In this document: piece by piece, positions 9,245-17,076 of the stretch
How the letters are laid out: every line of letters begins with the position of its first letter
Position numbering within the stretch: the stretch's first letter is position 1
Source of the DNA: Bin55 sp963664665
GTDB taxonomy: Bacteria > Pseudomonadota > Gammaproteobacteria > Pseudomonadales > Azotimanducaceae
Assembly (NCBI GenBank): GCA_963664665.2
Contig: CAXXMH010000004.1
Coordinates: 868,001 to 932,000 of the forward strand
Direction: 5' to 3'
DNA length: 64,000 nt
The notes under the pieces: model-generated
What the model was told of the DNA's origin: nothing
The model's input: only the letters and a program-made list of their open reading frames with translations
The model's database searches: none
Translations under genes and position numbers: made by a program

Positions 9245-9568
9245 CTAGCGTTCGAGGTACTGCAGCTTATTTGGCACCTCACGCCACTCCTCCTCGTCAG
9301 GTAATGCGTCCTTCTTTTCTGCGATGTTTGGCCAGACTTCAGCTAACTCGGCGTTGAGCTCGAGAAATTCCTCTTGGTCCGGTGGTAACTCATCCTCGGA
9401 GAATATGGCATTTACGGGACATTCAGGTTCGCATAGTGCACAGTCGATGCACTCGTCCGGATGAATAACGAGCATGTTCGGACCTTCGTAGAAGCAATCC
9501 ACTGGACAAACTTCCACACAATCAGTGAGCTTGCACTTGATGCAGGCATCTCCAATAACGAAAGTCAT
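9245..9568 (-). CDS. fdxA: 7Fe ferredoxin FdxA ([3Fe-4S][4Fe-4S])
   Basis: A low-potential electron carrier of 107 residues. Cys9, Cys17, Cys21 and Cys25 with Cys40, Cys43, Cys46 and Cys50 reproduce the Azotobacter ferredoxin I pattern, with the first cluster of the C-x7-C-x3-C-x3-CP type and the second CxxCxxCxxxCP. The acidic C-terminal extension (PPDQEEFLELNAELAEVWP) is characteristic of the proteobacterial FdxA subgroup. In Pseudomonas-type genomes fdxA lies between rpoS and mutS; here it keeps its general neighbourhood, with extra genes between it and mutS. Confidence 0.95.
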   Translation of the reverse strand: MTFVIGDACIKCKLTDCVEVCPVDCFYEGPNMLVIHPDECIDCALCEPECPVNAIFSEDELPPDQEEFLELNAELAEVWPNIAEKKDALPDEEEWREVPNKLQYLER

Positions 9569-9759
9569 AGTGCGAAGTAGCGTTACACTCTGCGAGAAAG
9601 GCGCGGAATTTTACAGTTGAAATGAGGCGAAAGAATCGATTTTTTATGGTCAGCGAGACTCTATATCGCTAGCCGGCGATTAGTTCGAGAGAACATTTCG
9701 GACTCGCCATTGGGTCAAGAGTCTGCGCGCAGCAAGTTTTGTTGATTAGCGGGTTCTGT

Positions 9760-10218
9760 TCATTGGAAAATGTTAGGTTTTAGATCGCCAAGTCTTAGTC
9801 GTTTGAAGTTCGATACGAGGTACTTCGGATTCTCCTCGGCGAAGCTCTCGTGAGCCCAGCGTGCAGTGTCATCATCTTCGTAGAGACCGAGATAGACGAT
9901 GTAATGAATGGTGTCGTCATATCGAAGACGAACGCCATGAAGTTGAATGCTTGAATGAAACTCGATAAAAAGGCGCGCTTGGGAGACATCCGTGAAACTG
10001 GCGATTTGGGCAATGATCAGTTCGTCGTCAAGATCCGCAAGATGCGCGGTTTCTTGCGGGCGATAGGCGAGCAACGTGTAGATCGGCGTAACGACTGACG
10101 CATTCCGAATCGGTCTTACTTGGTCTTCTTGTGCCGGTGCGAACTGCGTGGGTGTCACGCAGAGTGCGGCAAACACAGACACGAACGCAATACGTTTGAT
10201 AGTAAGTGTGCCTAACAT
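9760..10218 (-). CDS. Putative exported SPOR-domain-like protein
   Basis: A predicted signal peptide (MLGTLTIKRIAFVSVFAALC... ending near APAQ) is followed by a short linker and about 75 residues resembling a SPOR fold: a first half with IIAQIASFTDVSQARLFIEF and a second with YIVYLGLYEDDDTARWAHESF. This is the usual repeat of strand, helix, strand, helix. SPOR domains bind denuded peptidoglycan glycans at division sites. Start chosen at Met on 10218, which gives a clean signal peptide; the frame is open to 10278. It stands alone between intergenic gaps. The domain call rests on pattern only and is moderately sure. Confidence 0.6.
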   Translation of the reverse strand: MLGTLTIKRIAFVSVFAALCVTPTQFAPAQEDQVRPIRNASVVTPIYTLLAYRPQETAHLADLDDELIIAQIASFTDVSQARLFIEFHSSIQLHGVRLRYDDTIHYIVYLGLYEDDDTARWAHESFAEENPKYLVSNFKRLRLGDLKPNIFQ

Positions 10219-10395
10219 GAGACTAATAGAGGCGCATCCCAAACTTATCGGTGGAACGGTCATTCGAACTGTAGCCAATCACTTTCTGATGGATCGATTG
10301 CTGTAATCCCAATCTGTCATAGTAATGCATTTTCGAGGGAATTGCGGCGTTTTTGTGTGTAAATTGCGAGTTGGCGAAGTAATTCTGACTACATG

Positions 10396-11418
10396 CTAAT
10401 GCGAATCCTTCGCATGTGACATGCGAGAGATGACTGTTTTTGCATCGTCAACGGCGTCCTGCAGTAGATTATTGGCATATTCGTACGAACGACGCTTGAA
10501 TGCAGGATCTCTTGTTAAATCTGGACGCGCGTCAATCCAGCCGATCTGTGCCAGGTGCCTGATGACGTTGAAGAGAGGTACTAGATCCTTTTCCCAAGCT
10601 TCTAAATCGCGCTCTCGCTCGTATCCTCGGAACAACGCATCCAGTAATGGTTTGCGCCTCTCAGCATCTTGGATTTCGCTCAACGCTACGGCGAAGTCAT
10701 AGGTGTGCCATCCGAACCCGGCATCGTCAAAGTCGATGATGTGGAGTCTGTCGCCGTGGGAGATTAGGTTTCCAGTGTGTAAATCCGCATGGATTAACGA
10801 ATAGACGTTTGGATTCTTTGGTAAATGATTGAGCAGAGCGTAGATTTCGTTGCGCATTGAGATCAATCGGTCGAGTTGCTCATGCGTAAAGTCACTTGCC
10901 TCCCAAAACCGACCCCAAAACGGACGCTCGCCCATTAATCCTTCTTCATCGAAAGCGTGCCTCGCAAATTCGGGAGGCAGTTCCCACGTCGATGCGTGCT
11001 CGTGTAGGACTGCGAGTAATCGGCCGACGTCTTCGTAAATCGTCGTGAGTTTGTTTAAGTCTTTCGCTTCACTTGACAATTCCCGTAATGACTTGCCGTC
11101 CACCCATTGGAGCAATCCGACGTTGCGCAATTGGTCGCCCACTTTAATCTGAGCGTATCGTTCGCTCCGTTTGGTTCTTACAACTACTGGTACATCGATG
11201 CCTTGGTCGAGGAGTGCTTCGGTCCAAAGTTGCTCGGAAATAAGCTCCTCAAGCGTGTGATATTCAGGACGATGAATTCGAAGTACATATCGATCGGAAT
11301 TCTTCCCTTCGACGTAGAAACTGACGTTCTCAGCCTTAGAGATGAGACGGATTTGGTTGAGCGAGATTGGGAAGTAGGCTAGCGCCTCTCGCGCACACGC
11401 GAGCCAATCGATTTCCAC
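10396..11418 (-). CDS. APH-family small-molecule kinase (hydroxylysine kinase-like)
   Basis: The protein-kinase-like aminoglycoside phosphotransferase fold is evident: catalytic loop IHADLHTGN and metal-binding IDFDDAGFG in the C-terminal half, and an N-terminal nucleotide-binding region (YVLRIHRPEYHTLEELISE). It is 340 residues long. It starts 1 bp after the class III PLP enzyme gene and is almost certainly co-transcribed with it. Such kinase plus class III PLP-enzyme pairs carry out phosphorylation followed by phospholyase cleavage of hydroxylysine or ethanolamine in characterised systems, so a hydroxylysine or amino-alcohol kinase is more likely than antibiotic resistance. The substrate is inferred. 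Confidence 0.8.
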   Translation of the reverse strand: MEIDWLACAREALAYFPISLNQIRLISKAENVSFYVEGKNSDRYVLRIHRPEYHTLEELISEQLWTEALLDQGIDVPVVVRTKRSERYAQIKVGDQLRNVGLLQWVDGKSLRELSSEAKDLNKLTTIYEDVGRLLAVLHEHASTWELPPEFARHAFDEEGLMGERPFWGRFWEASDFTHEQLDRLISMRNEIYALLNHLPKNPNVYSLIHADLHTGNLISHGDRLHIIDFDDAGFGWHTYDFAVALSEIQDAERRKPLLDALFRGYERERDLEAWEKDLVPLFNVIRHLAQIGWIDARPDLTRDPAFKRRSYEYANNLLQDAVDDAKTVISRMSHAKDSH

Positions 11419-11419
11419 G

Positions 11420-12664
11420 TTAGGTGTTGACTACGTCTACGTAAGCATCGAGAAACGCGTCTGCGTGTTCTTTCGCGAACACTAATGGCGGGCGTAGTTT
11501 GAGAACGTTGCCGAATGCACCCGCGTTGCCGATCAGGAAGCCGCGTTCCTTTAGTCGATTCACGACGTGAACCGCTCCTTCGCGATCAGGTGTTTTCGAG
11601 TCTCGCGACTCGACCCATTCGATTGCAATGAATAAACCTTGATTCCGCGTGTCACCGACTTGAGCTACGTTCGAGTTGATTTCCTCAAGTTGTCGCGCAA
11701 GGGATGCGCCAACTGCGGCTGAGTTATCCACTAGCTGCTCGGACTCAAACACGTCCAGAACAGCATTGCCAGCGGCGGCTTGAAGCGGAGAAGAGGCGAA
11801 GGTATTGAAGTATCCGCTGCCGCGACGAAATTGTTCAACGTATTCACGCGAGGACGCTGTAGCTGCAAGTGGTACGCCAGCGCCAAGCGGCTTTCCCATG
11901 GATACGATGTCTGGTACGAAGTCACTTGCTTCGTATCCCCACCAGTTGCCGCTGCGACCCAGACCCGCCTGTACTTCGTCGGCAATCATGACGCCACCAG
12001 CGTTGCGCACCATGTCCGCCGCTTCGGTCATAAAACCCTGTGGGATATTTGGGAGTCCTTCGTTCGCGCAGAGCGAACAAATCAACATACCTGCTAGTTT
12101 GACGCCTTCGACCTTGAATGCTGCGAGTTGCTCGTCGACTTGATCAAGAAAATACTGCGCACGATCGTCGGCTTCGCAACGATAAGACTCTGGGAATGGA
12201 ATTGGTTTGATGTTCTTCGAACCCCGCGCTCGCGTCAATTGACGTACTGCAGCGGAGTTACCGTGATACGCGGCGTCCGTACAGATAAAACCCTCGCCGC
12301 CGGTTATCGTGCGCGCCATGAGCATCGCTACCTCATTGGCTTCCGTTCCGGTGCAGGACATGACGACGCTTTCGATACCATCGTGGTGCGTTGCTACTAA
12401 TCGTTCGGCATAGGTGAGGATGCCGTCGTGCAAGTAACGGTTATGTACGTTAAGAGTGGCGACCTGCGTATTGATCGCGTCGACCAGATGTGGGTGGCAG
12501 TGGCCAATGCACGGTACATTGTTGTACATGTCGACGAAACGCTCGCCGTTTCCGTCGTATAGGATGACGCCTTCGCCTCGCACAATCGTGAGCGGTTTCT
12601 GATAGAACAGGTGGGCGCCGCGACCGAATATCTGTTCTCTTCTCTCAAGCAAGTCCTGACTCAT
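11420..12664 (-). CDS. Class III PLP-dependent aminotransferase / phospholyase
   Basis: A 414-residue fold-type I PLP enzyme of class III. The PLP-binding Lys is in SMGKPLGAG, preceded by IADEVQAGLGRSG; VMSCTGTEANEVAM forms the cofactor phosphate cup. The closest functional analogues by context are alanine-glyoxylate transaminase 2-like phospholyases acting on O-phosphoethanolamine or 5-phosphohydroxylysine, because the adjacent gene is an APH-type kinase. A plain omega-transaminase is the alternative. It follows mutS by 25 bp on the same strand, so mutS, this gene and the kinase may be transcribed together. Family call firm, substrate inferred. Confidence 0.85.
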   Translation of the reverse strand: MSQDLLERREQIFGRGAHLFYQKPLTIVRGEGVILYDGNGERFVDMYNNVPCIGHCHPHLVDAINTQVATLNVHNRYLHDGILTYAERLVATHHDGIESVVMSCTGTEANEVAMLMARTITGGEGFICTDAAYHGNSAAVRQLTRARGSKNIKPIPFPESYRCEADDRAQYFLDQVDEQLAAFKVEGVKLAGMLICSLCANEGLPNIPQGFMTEAADMVRNAGGVMIADEVQAGLGRSGNWWGYEASDFVPDIVSMGKPLGAGVPLAATASSREYVEQFRRGSGYFNTFASSPLQAAAGNAVLDVFESEQLVDNSAAVGASLARQLEEINSNVAQVGDTRNQGLFIAIEWVESRDSKTPDREGAVHVVNRLKERGFLIGNAGAFGNVLKLRPPLVFAKEHADAFLDAYVDVVNT

Positions 12665-12689
12665 GTCTTCCTCGTATATTCGCTACGGT

Positions 12690-15263
12690 TCAATCTTCTG
12701 CAGCCGCGTCGTTTGCTTGACCGACCAGTGAATAGAGTAAATCTAGCGCTTCGCGAGGCGTTAACTCATCCACATTCACGTCAGCAAGTTGTGCCACGAG
12801 CGCCTCGTGTTTTGGTGTCGTCCTGTCGTCCACTGTAAAAAAACCAAGCGCATCATCTTCAGGACGCATCGCGAGGCGCTCTAGCTCAGTAAGCCGTTTG
12901 CGCGCTTTACGTATGACGCTGGGCAGTACGCCAGCGAGTTTCGCAACGTCGATGCCGTAGCTTTTGGACGTAGCGCCGTCTTTGACGGTGTGCAGGAATG
13001 CAACGTTGCCACGATGTTGCACGGCGTCCATGTGCACATTCGCTGCAGTATTCTGGTCGTTCGCCAACGCTGTCAATTCGAAGTAATGGGTTGCGAACAA
13101 AGAGAATGCGCCAACTCGTTCTAGCAAATCTTCAGCGATGGATATCGCGAGTGAGAGACCATCGTACGTGCTCGTACCACGACCGATTTCATCAAGCAGA
13201 ATCAGACTATTCGACGTTGCATTGTGAAGTATGTTCGCGGTTTCGCTCATTTCGACGAAGAAAGTGCTGCGTCCTCCCGTGAGATCGTCAGATGCGCCAA
13301 TTCGGGTGAATATCTGATCGACTGGTCCGATTTCCGCCGCTTCCACAGGAATGAATGATCCTGTATACGCCATGATCACGAGTAAAGCAATCTGACGCAT
13401 GTAAGTGGACTTGCCACCCATGTTTGGTCCGGTAACAATCAACATGCGGCGTAACGGCGTCAACTCGATGGAATTAGGGACGAACGTCGCACTGGAATCT
13501 GCGTCTAGTACGGGATGTCGTCCCATTTGGATCTTTATCGTGGATACGTCCGTGAATGTGGGTCGGACGAGTTGGTATCGGTATGCATATTGCGCGAACG
13601 AATTTAGTACGTCCAGACGACTCAATGCGTGGGCGATCGCTCGGATACCTTGAACTTCCTGCTGTAAGCGGGCGACCAACTCGTCCCATAGTTGGCGTTC
13701 AATGACACGTTCCTGCTCTTCACTGTTGAGGATACGCTCCTCGATCTCCCGAAGTTCAGGCGAAATGTATCTTTCTGCATTCTTCAACGTTTGTCGACGT
13801 ACGTATTCCTCGGGAACGTTGAATGAAGCAGATTTCGGTACTTCAATGTAGTAGCCGTGCACACGGTTGTAACCGACGCGCAAATTAGTGACTCCGGTGC
13901 AATCACGTTGCGTACTCTCATACGCTTGTAGAACGTCTGAAGCGTTGGTACGTATCGCTCTTACGCTTGCAAGCTCGTCGTTGAACTCGCTCGCGATCAT
14001 GCCACCCATGCGCACGTTCGGCGGCGGGTTGTCTACGATGGCAGATTCGATCAACGTGCGACAATCTACTAAATCTTCGATCTGACCAATTGCGTCGAAC
14101 TCTTCCGTCGGTGCGAGCTCCGAGATGATCTCGCGAATCTCGGTAAATGATTTGAGCCCTATCGCCAGTCGCGCCAGATCGCGAGGCGATGGCTGACCTA
14201 ATGCGAGACGAGAACCTATGCGATGCATGTCGCCGACAGGTTTCAGCGAGGCGCTCAGGATGCTCATCGACAAACGTTCGAGTATCTCCGCGACGGCGCT
14301 TTGCCGGCGATCTATTTCTTTCAGATCGCGGAGCGGCGAAGACAACCAGTCCTTTAAGAGCCTCACACCCATAGGGGTGTCCGTATAGTCCATGGTCTCG
14401 ACGAGTGTCCCTTGGCGCGTACCGTCGACGGTTCGTTGCGTGATTTCAAGGTTGCGCAAGCTCTGCGTGTCAATCTGTAGCCGGTCGTCATTTCGGTCCC
14501 AGCGAATACTGGATAGAAAGTCGAGCTCCTGTCTGCACGCTTGCTTGGCGTACTCTAGGACCACACCCGCAGCACCCGTGACCGTTGGTTTGTCAGAGAG
14601 GCCGAATCCGGAAAGGTCCTGTGTTTGGAAATGGGTTCTCAGTGTTCGCTGCGTCAAGGATGGTTCGAATTTGAACGAATCGAGGCGCGTGATGGTCGCA
14701 CCGGCGAATTCGGTTTCTAGTGTCTCGGGTACGAGCACCTCCGCTGGTTGTACGCGCGCGAACAACGCTTGCACTACCTGCAAGTTTTGGGCTTCCCCAA
14801 CGCCGAATTCACTGTTCGACAGGTTAATCCATGCGACCCCGTATGCCTCTCCATCGCTACTAGGTGCGTTCACAGCCATGAGCACACTATCTTCGGCTTC
14901 CGCAAGGTGTGCGTCCTCGGTTAACGTACCAGGCGTGACGATGCGGGTAACCTCACGATCAACGAGCTGTTTTGACGTGACATCACCCACTTGCTCGCAT
15001 ATGGCAACAGATTCCCCCATCTGTACCAGCGAGCGGAGATAGCGGTCAACTGAATGGAAAGGCACGCCACACATCGGGATCGGTTCACCGCGACTCTTCC
15101 CGCGCGCAGTCAAAGTGATTTCAAGGAGTTCCGATGCGCGCTTGGCATCGTCATAAAACAGCTCGTAGAAATCGCCCATCCGAAAGAAGAGCAGGATGTC
15201 TGGATGTTGTGCCTTGATCGCCCAGTATTGCTGCATGAGCGGCGTATCTTCAGTGTTAGGCAC
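12690..15263 (-). CDS. mutS: DNA mismatch repair protein MutS
   Basis: Recognises mismatches and small loops and recruits MutL. The 857-residue product has the N-terminal mismatch-binding motif (FFRMGDFYELF; the Phe-x-Glu wedge), the lever/clamp region, and the C-terminal ABC-type ATPase with Walker A TGPNMGGKSTYMRQ, Walker B LILLDEIGRGTST and the switch His in FATHYFELT. The start is GTG at 15263 (MPNTEDTPLMQQY). It is divergent from recA, with a 107-bp gap. Proximity to fdxA and recA is the usual gammaproteobacterial order. Confidence 0.98.
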   Translation of the reverse strand: MPNTEDTPLMQQYWAIKAQHPDILLFFRMGDFYELFYDDAKRASELLEITLTARGKSRGEPIPMCGVPFHSVDRYLRSLVQMGESVAICEQVGDVTSKQLVDREVTRIVTPGTLTEDAHLAEAEDSVLMAVNAPSSDGEAYGVAWINLSNSEFGVGEAQNLQVVQALFARVQPAEVLVPETLETEFAGATITRLDSFKFEPSLTQRTLRTHFQTQDLSGFGLSDKPTVTGAAGVVLEYAKQACRQELDFLSSIRWDRNDDRLQIDTQSLRNLEITQRTVDGTRQGTLVETMDYTDTPMGVRLLKDWLSSPLRDLKEIDRRQSAVAEILERLSMSILSASLKPVGDMHRIGSRLALGQPSPRDLARLAIGLKSFTEIREIISELAPTEEFDAIGQIEDLVDCRTLIESAIVDNPPPNVRMGGMIASEFNDELASVRAIRTNASDVLQAYESTQRDCTGVTNLRVGYNRVHGYYIEVPKSASFNVPEEYVRRQTLKNAERYISPELREIEERILNSEEQERVIERQLWDELVARLQQEVQGIRAIAHALSRLDVLNSFAQYAYRYQLVRPTFTDVSTIKIQMGRHPVLDADSSATFVPNSIELTPLRRMLIVTGPNMGGKSTYMRQIALLVIMAYTGSFIPVEAAEIGPVDQIFTRIGASDDLTGGRSTFFVEMSETANILHNATSNSLILLDEIGRGTSTYDGLSLAISIAEDLLERVGAFSLFATHYFELTALANDQNTAANVHMDAVQHRGNVAFLHTVKDGATSKSYGIDVAKLAGVLPSVIRKARKRLTELERLAMRPEDDALGFFTVDDRTTPKHEALVAQLADVNVDELTPREALDLLYSLVGQANDAAAED

Positions 15264-15318
15264 GGCTAAGGAGTTAAACCTACGAGATTTGGCTCAATAG
15301 AGAAGTAGGGATTTTAGT

Positions 15319-15347
15319 TTCAATTAATCTGGTAATTTGTATATACT
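15319..15347 (+). promoter_or_regulatory. Candidate sigma70 promoter of recA
   Basis: A -10 hexamer TATACT at 15342-15347 (five of six consensus) is preceded at a 17-bp spacing by TTCAAT (three of six). It lies 24 bp upstream of the recA GTG, with the Shine-Dalgarno AGGAGG at 15360-15365 between. No CTG-N10-CAG LexA operator is visible between mutS and recA. Promoter assignment is by eye. Confidence 0.4.
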
Positions 15348-15370
15348 TTGCGTCATGTTAGGAGGATACT

Positions 15371-16429
15371 GTGAAAGAGTCAGCTAAAGATCGCGCACTT
15401 AAAGTAGCACTAGCGCAAATTGAACGACAATTCGGTAAAAACGCGGTCATGCGTATGGGTGACCACGAAGCGGAAGCGATTCCAGTGGTCCCGAGCGGTT
15501 CCCTTGGATTGGATATCGCATTAGGTGTAGGCGGTCTACCCAGAGGTCGTGTCGTCGAGATTTACGGACCTGAATCGTCCGGTAAGACTTCACTAACTTT
15601 ACACGTGATCGCAGAGGCTCAAAGAGCTGGCGGTACGTGTGCGTTTATTGACGCAGAACATGCGTTGGATCCGATTTTTGCAGAAACACTAGGCGTCAAT
15701 ATTGACGACCTGCTCGTCTCGCAACCGGATACAGGTGAACAAGCATTAGAAATATGCGACAACATCGTACGGTCAGGGGCTGTCGACGTTGTCGTGATCG
15801 ACTCGGTTGCGGCTTTGACGCCCAAGGCGGAGATCGAAGGCGAAATGGGAGACACGCACGTTGGATTGCAGGCACGCTTGATGAGTCAAGCACTGCGCAA
15901 GATGACAAGCAATATCAAGCAGAGCAATACCCTAGTCATATTCATCAATCAGATCCGTATGAAAATCGGTGTGATGTTTGGATCTCCCGAGACAACCTCC
16001 GGCGGTCAAGCGCTCAAGTTCTTCTCGTCGATACGTCTTGACATTCGCCGCATCAGCCAGATTAAACGTGGAGACGAAGTTGTCGGAAATCAGACGCGCG
16101 TCAAGGTTCAGAAGAACAAGGTCGCGCCGCCGTTTCGTCAAGCTGAGTTTGAGATTCTGTACGGCGAAGGCATCCACAAGAACGGCGAGATACTGGATCT
16201 TGGTGTTCAGGAAGGTCTAATCGAGAAATCTGGCACTTGGTTTTCATACAAAGACGAACGAATCGGCCAGGGACGGAAAAACGCTTCGGATTGGTTGAAC
16301 CAACACTTAGATGTACGGGATCAACTTGAACAGGATCTTCGCGCACGTTTATTGCCGAAGAAGAAGCAGGCGTCTGACGATGTGCAAGCCGCCAACGAAG
16401 AATCGGCATCCGACGTCGAGGAAGCCTAA
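15371..16429 (+). CDS. recA: Recombinase RecA
   Basis: DNA strand-exchange ATPase and SOS co-protease. The 352-residue product has Walker A GPESSGKTS (about residues 64-72), Walker B VVVIDSVAALTP, loop L1 with EGEMGDTHVGLQARLMSQALRK divided over the usual positions, NQIRMKIGVMFG and the L2 region ETTSGGQALKF. The acidic C-terminal tail is present. Start is GTG at 15371 with a strong AGGAGG 6 bp upstream. recX follows after 115 bp. Confidence 0.99.
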   Translation: MKESAKDRALKVALAQIERQFGKNAVMRMGDHEAEAIPVVPSGSLGLDIALGVGGLPRGRVVEIYGPESSGKTSLTLHVIAEAQRAGGTCAFIDAEHALDPIFAETLGVNIDDLLVSQPDTGEQALEICDNIVRSGAVDVVVIDSVAALTPKAEIEGEMGDTHVGLQARLMSQALRKMTSNIKQSNTLVIFINQIRMKIGVMFGSPETTSGGQALKFFSSIRLDIRRISQIKRGDEVVGNQTRVKVQKNKVAPPFRQAEFEILYGEGIHKNGEILDLGVQEGLIEKSGTWFSYKDERIGQGRKNASDWLNQHLDVRDQLEQDLRARLLPKKKQASDDVQAANEESASDVEEA

Positions 16430-16544
16430 ATAGAGGATTTGAATGTCGCGTCTTAGTTCGCGGCAAGTCCGATCTCACTTAAATATGAGCTTCGAAAGCG
16501 TTAACCGCTAATTGAGTTCAGGTCACAGGTGCTATATTGAGCGC

Positions 16545-17015
16545 ATGACCGATATACGCAATTCGCCCGAGCTTGAACGAGCGATACAGATTCTTACGCC
16601 GCGCGAACATTCAGCGCAAGAATTACGTTTAAAGCTCGTCAAGCGACATATCGAACGAGAGAAGATCGAAGCGATCATCGCGTACCTAATCGAGCTCGAC
16701 TATTTATCTGATGAGAGATTTGCGGAGGCATACGCCGCAGAACGAACACGTAAAGGCGATGGTCCACTCAAAATTCGATCCAACCTGCAAAAGCGAGGGG
16801 TTGACCGTCATTTAGTCGAGCGATTCGTGACGTCAGACGACGAATTCTGGGTCGAACACGCTCGCGAAGTTCTTAGCAAGCGGTTCCCTGAGCTAGAAAG
16901 CGGTCAAGAGCGGTTGCCTTTCTCGGATTGGACGAAGCGCCGCAATCTATTGATGAATCGCGGTTTTCCTGCTCGGGTAGTAGGTTTAGCGTTAGGCGAC
17001 TTTCGAAGAGCATAA
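16545..17015 (+). CDS. recX: Regulatory protein RecX
   Basis: A RecA filament modulator of 156 residues made of three-helix repeats. The motif ILTPREHSAQELRLKLVKR near the N-terminus and YLSDERFAEAYAAERTRKGDGP in the middle are family signatures. The ATG at 16545 was chosen because an in-frame start at 16512 only adds non-conserved residues. Its position directly downstream of recA is diagnostic. Confidence 0.93.
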   Translation: MTDIRNSPELERAIQILTPREHSAQELRLKLVKRHIEREKIEAIIAYLIELDYLSDERFAEAYAAERTRKGDGPLKIRSNLQKRGVDRHLVERFVTSDDEFWVEHAREVLSKRFPELESGQERLPFSDWTKRRNLLMNRGFPARVVGLALGDFRRA

Positions 17016-17052
17016 ACAAGAAAGCCGCAAGAGTCCTTAGACGCTCGCGGCT
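17014..17052 (-). terminator. Intrinsic terminator of the minus-strand S9 peptidase
   Basis: Read on the minus strand, AGCCGC (17052-17047) with GAG (17046-17044) pairs with CTC and GCGGCT (17033-17023, with a 2-nt bulge), and is followed by the T-rich tract TTCTTGTTT at 17022-17014. It lies 25 bp beyond the stop of the gene at 17077. recX ends against it from the other side, so the hairpin may serve both genes, though only the minus strand has the T tract. Confidence 0.55.
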
Positions 17053-17076
17053 GAATTGGTGTATTTGACCGCTTAG

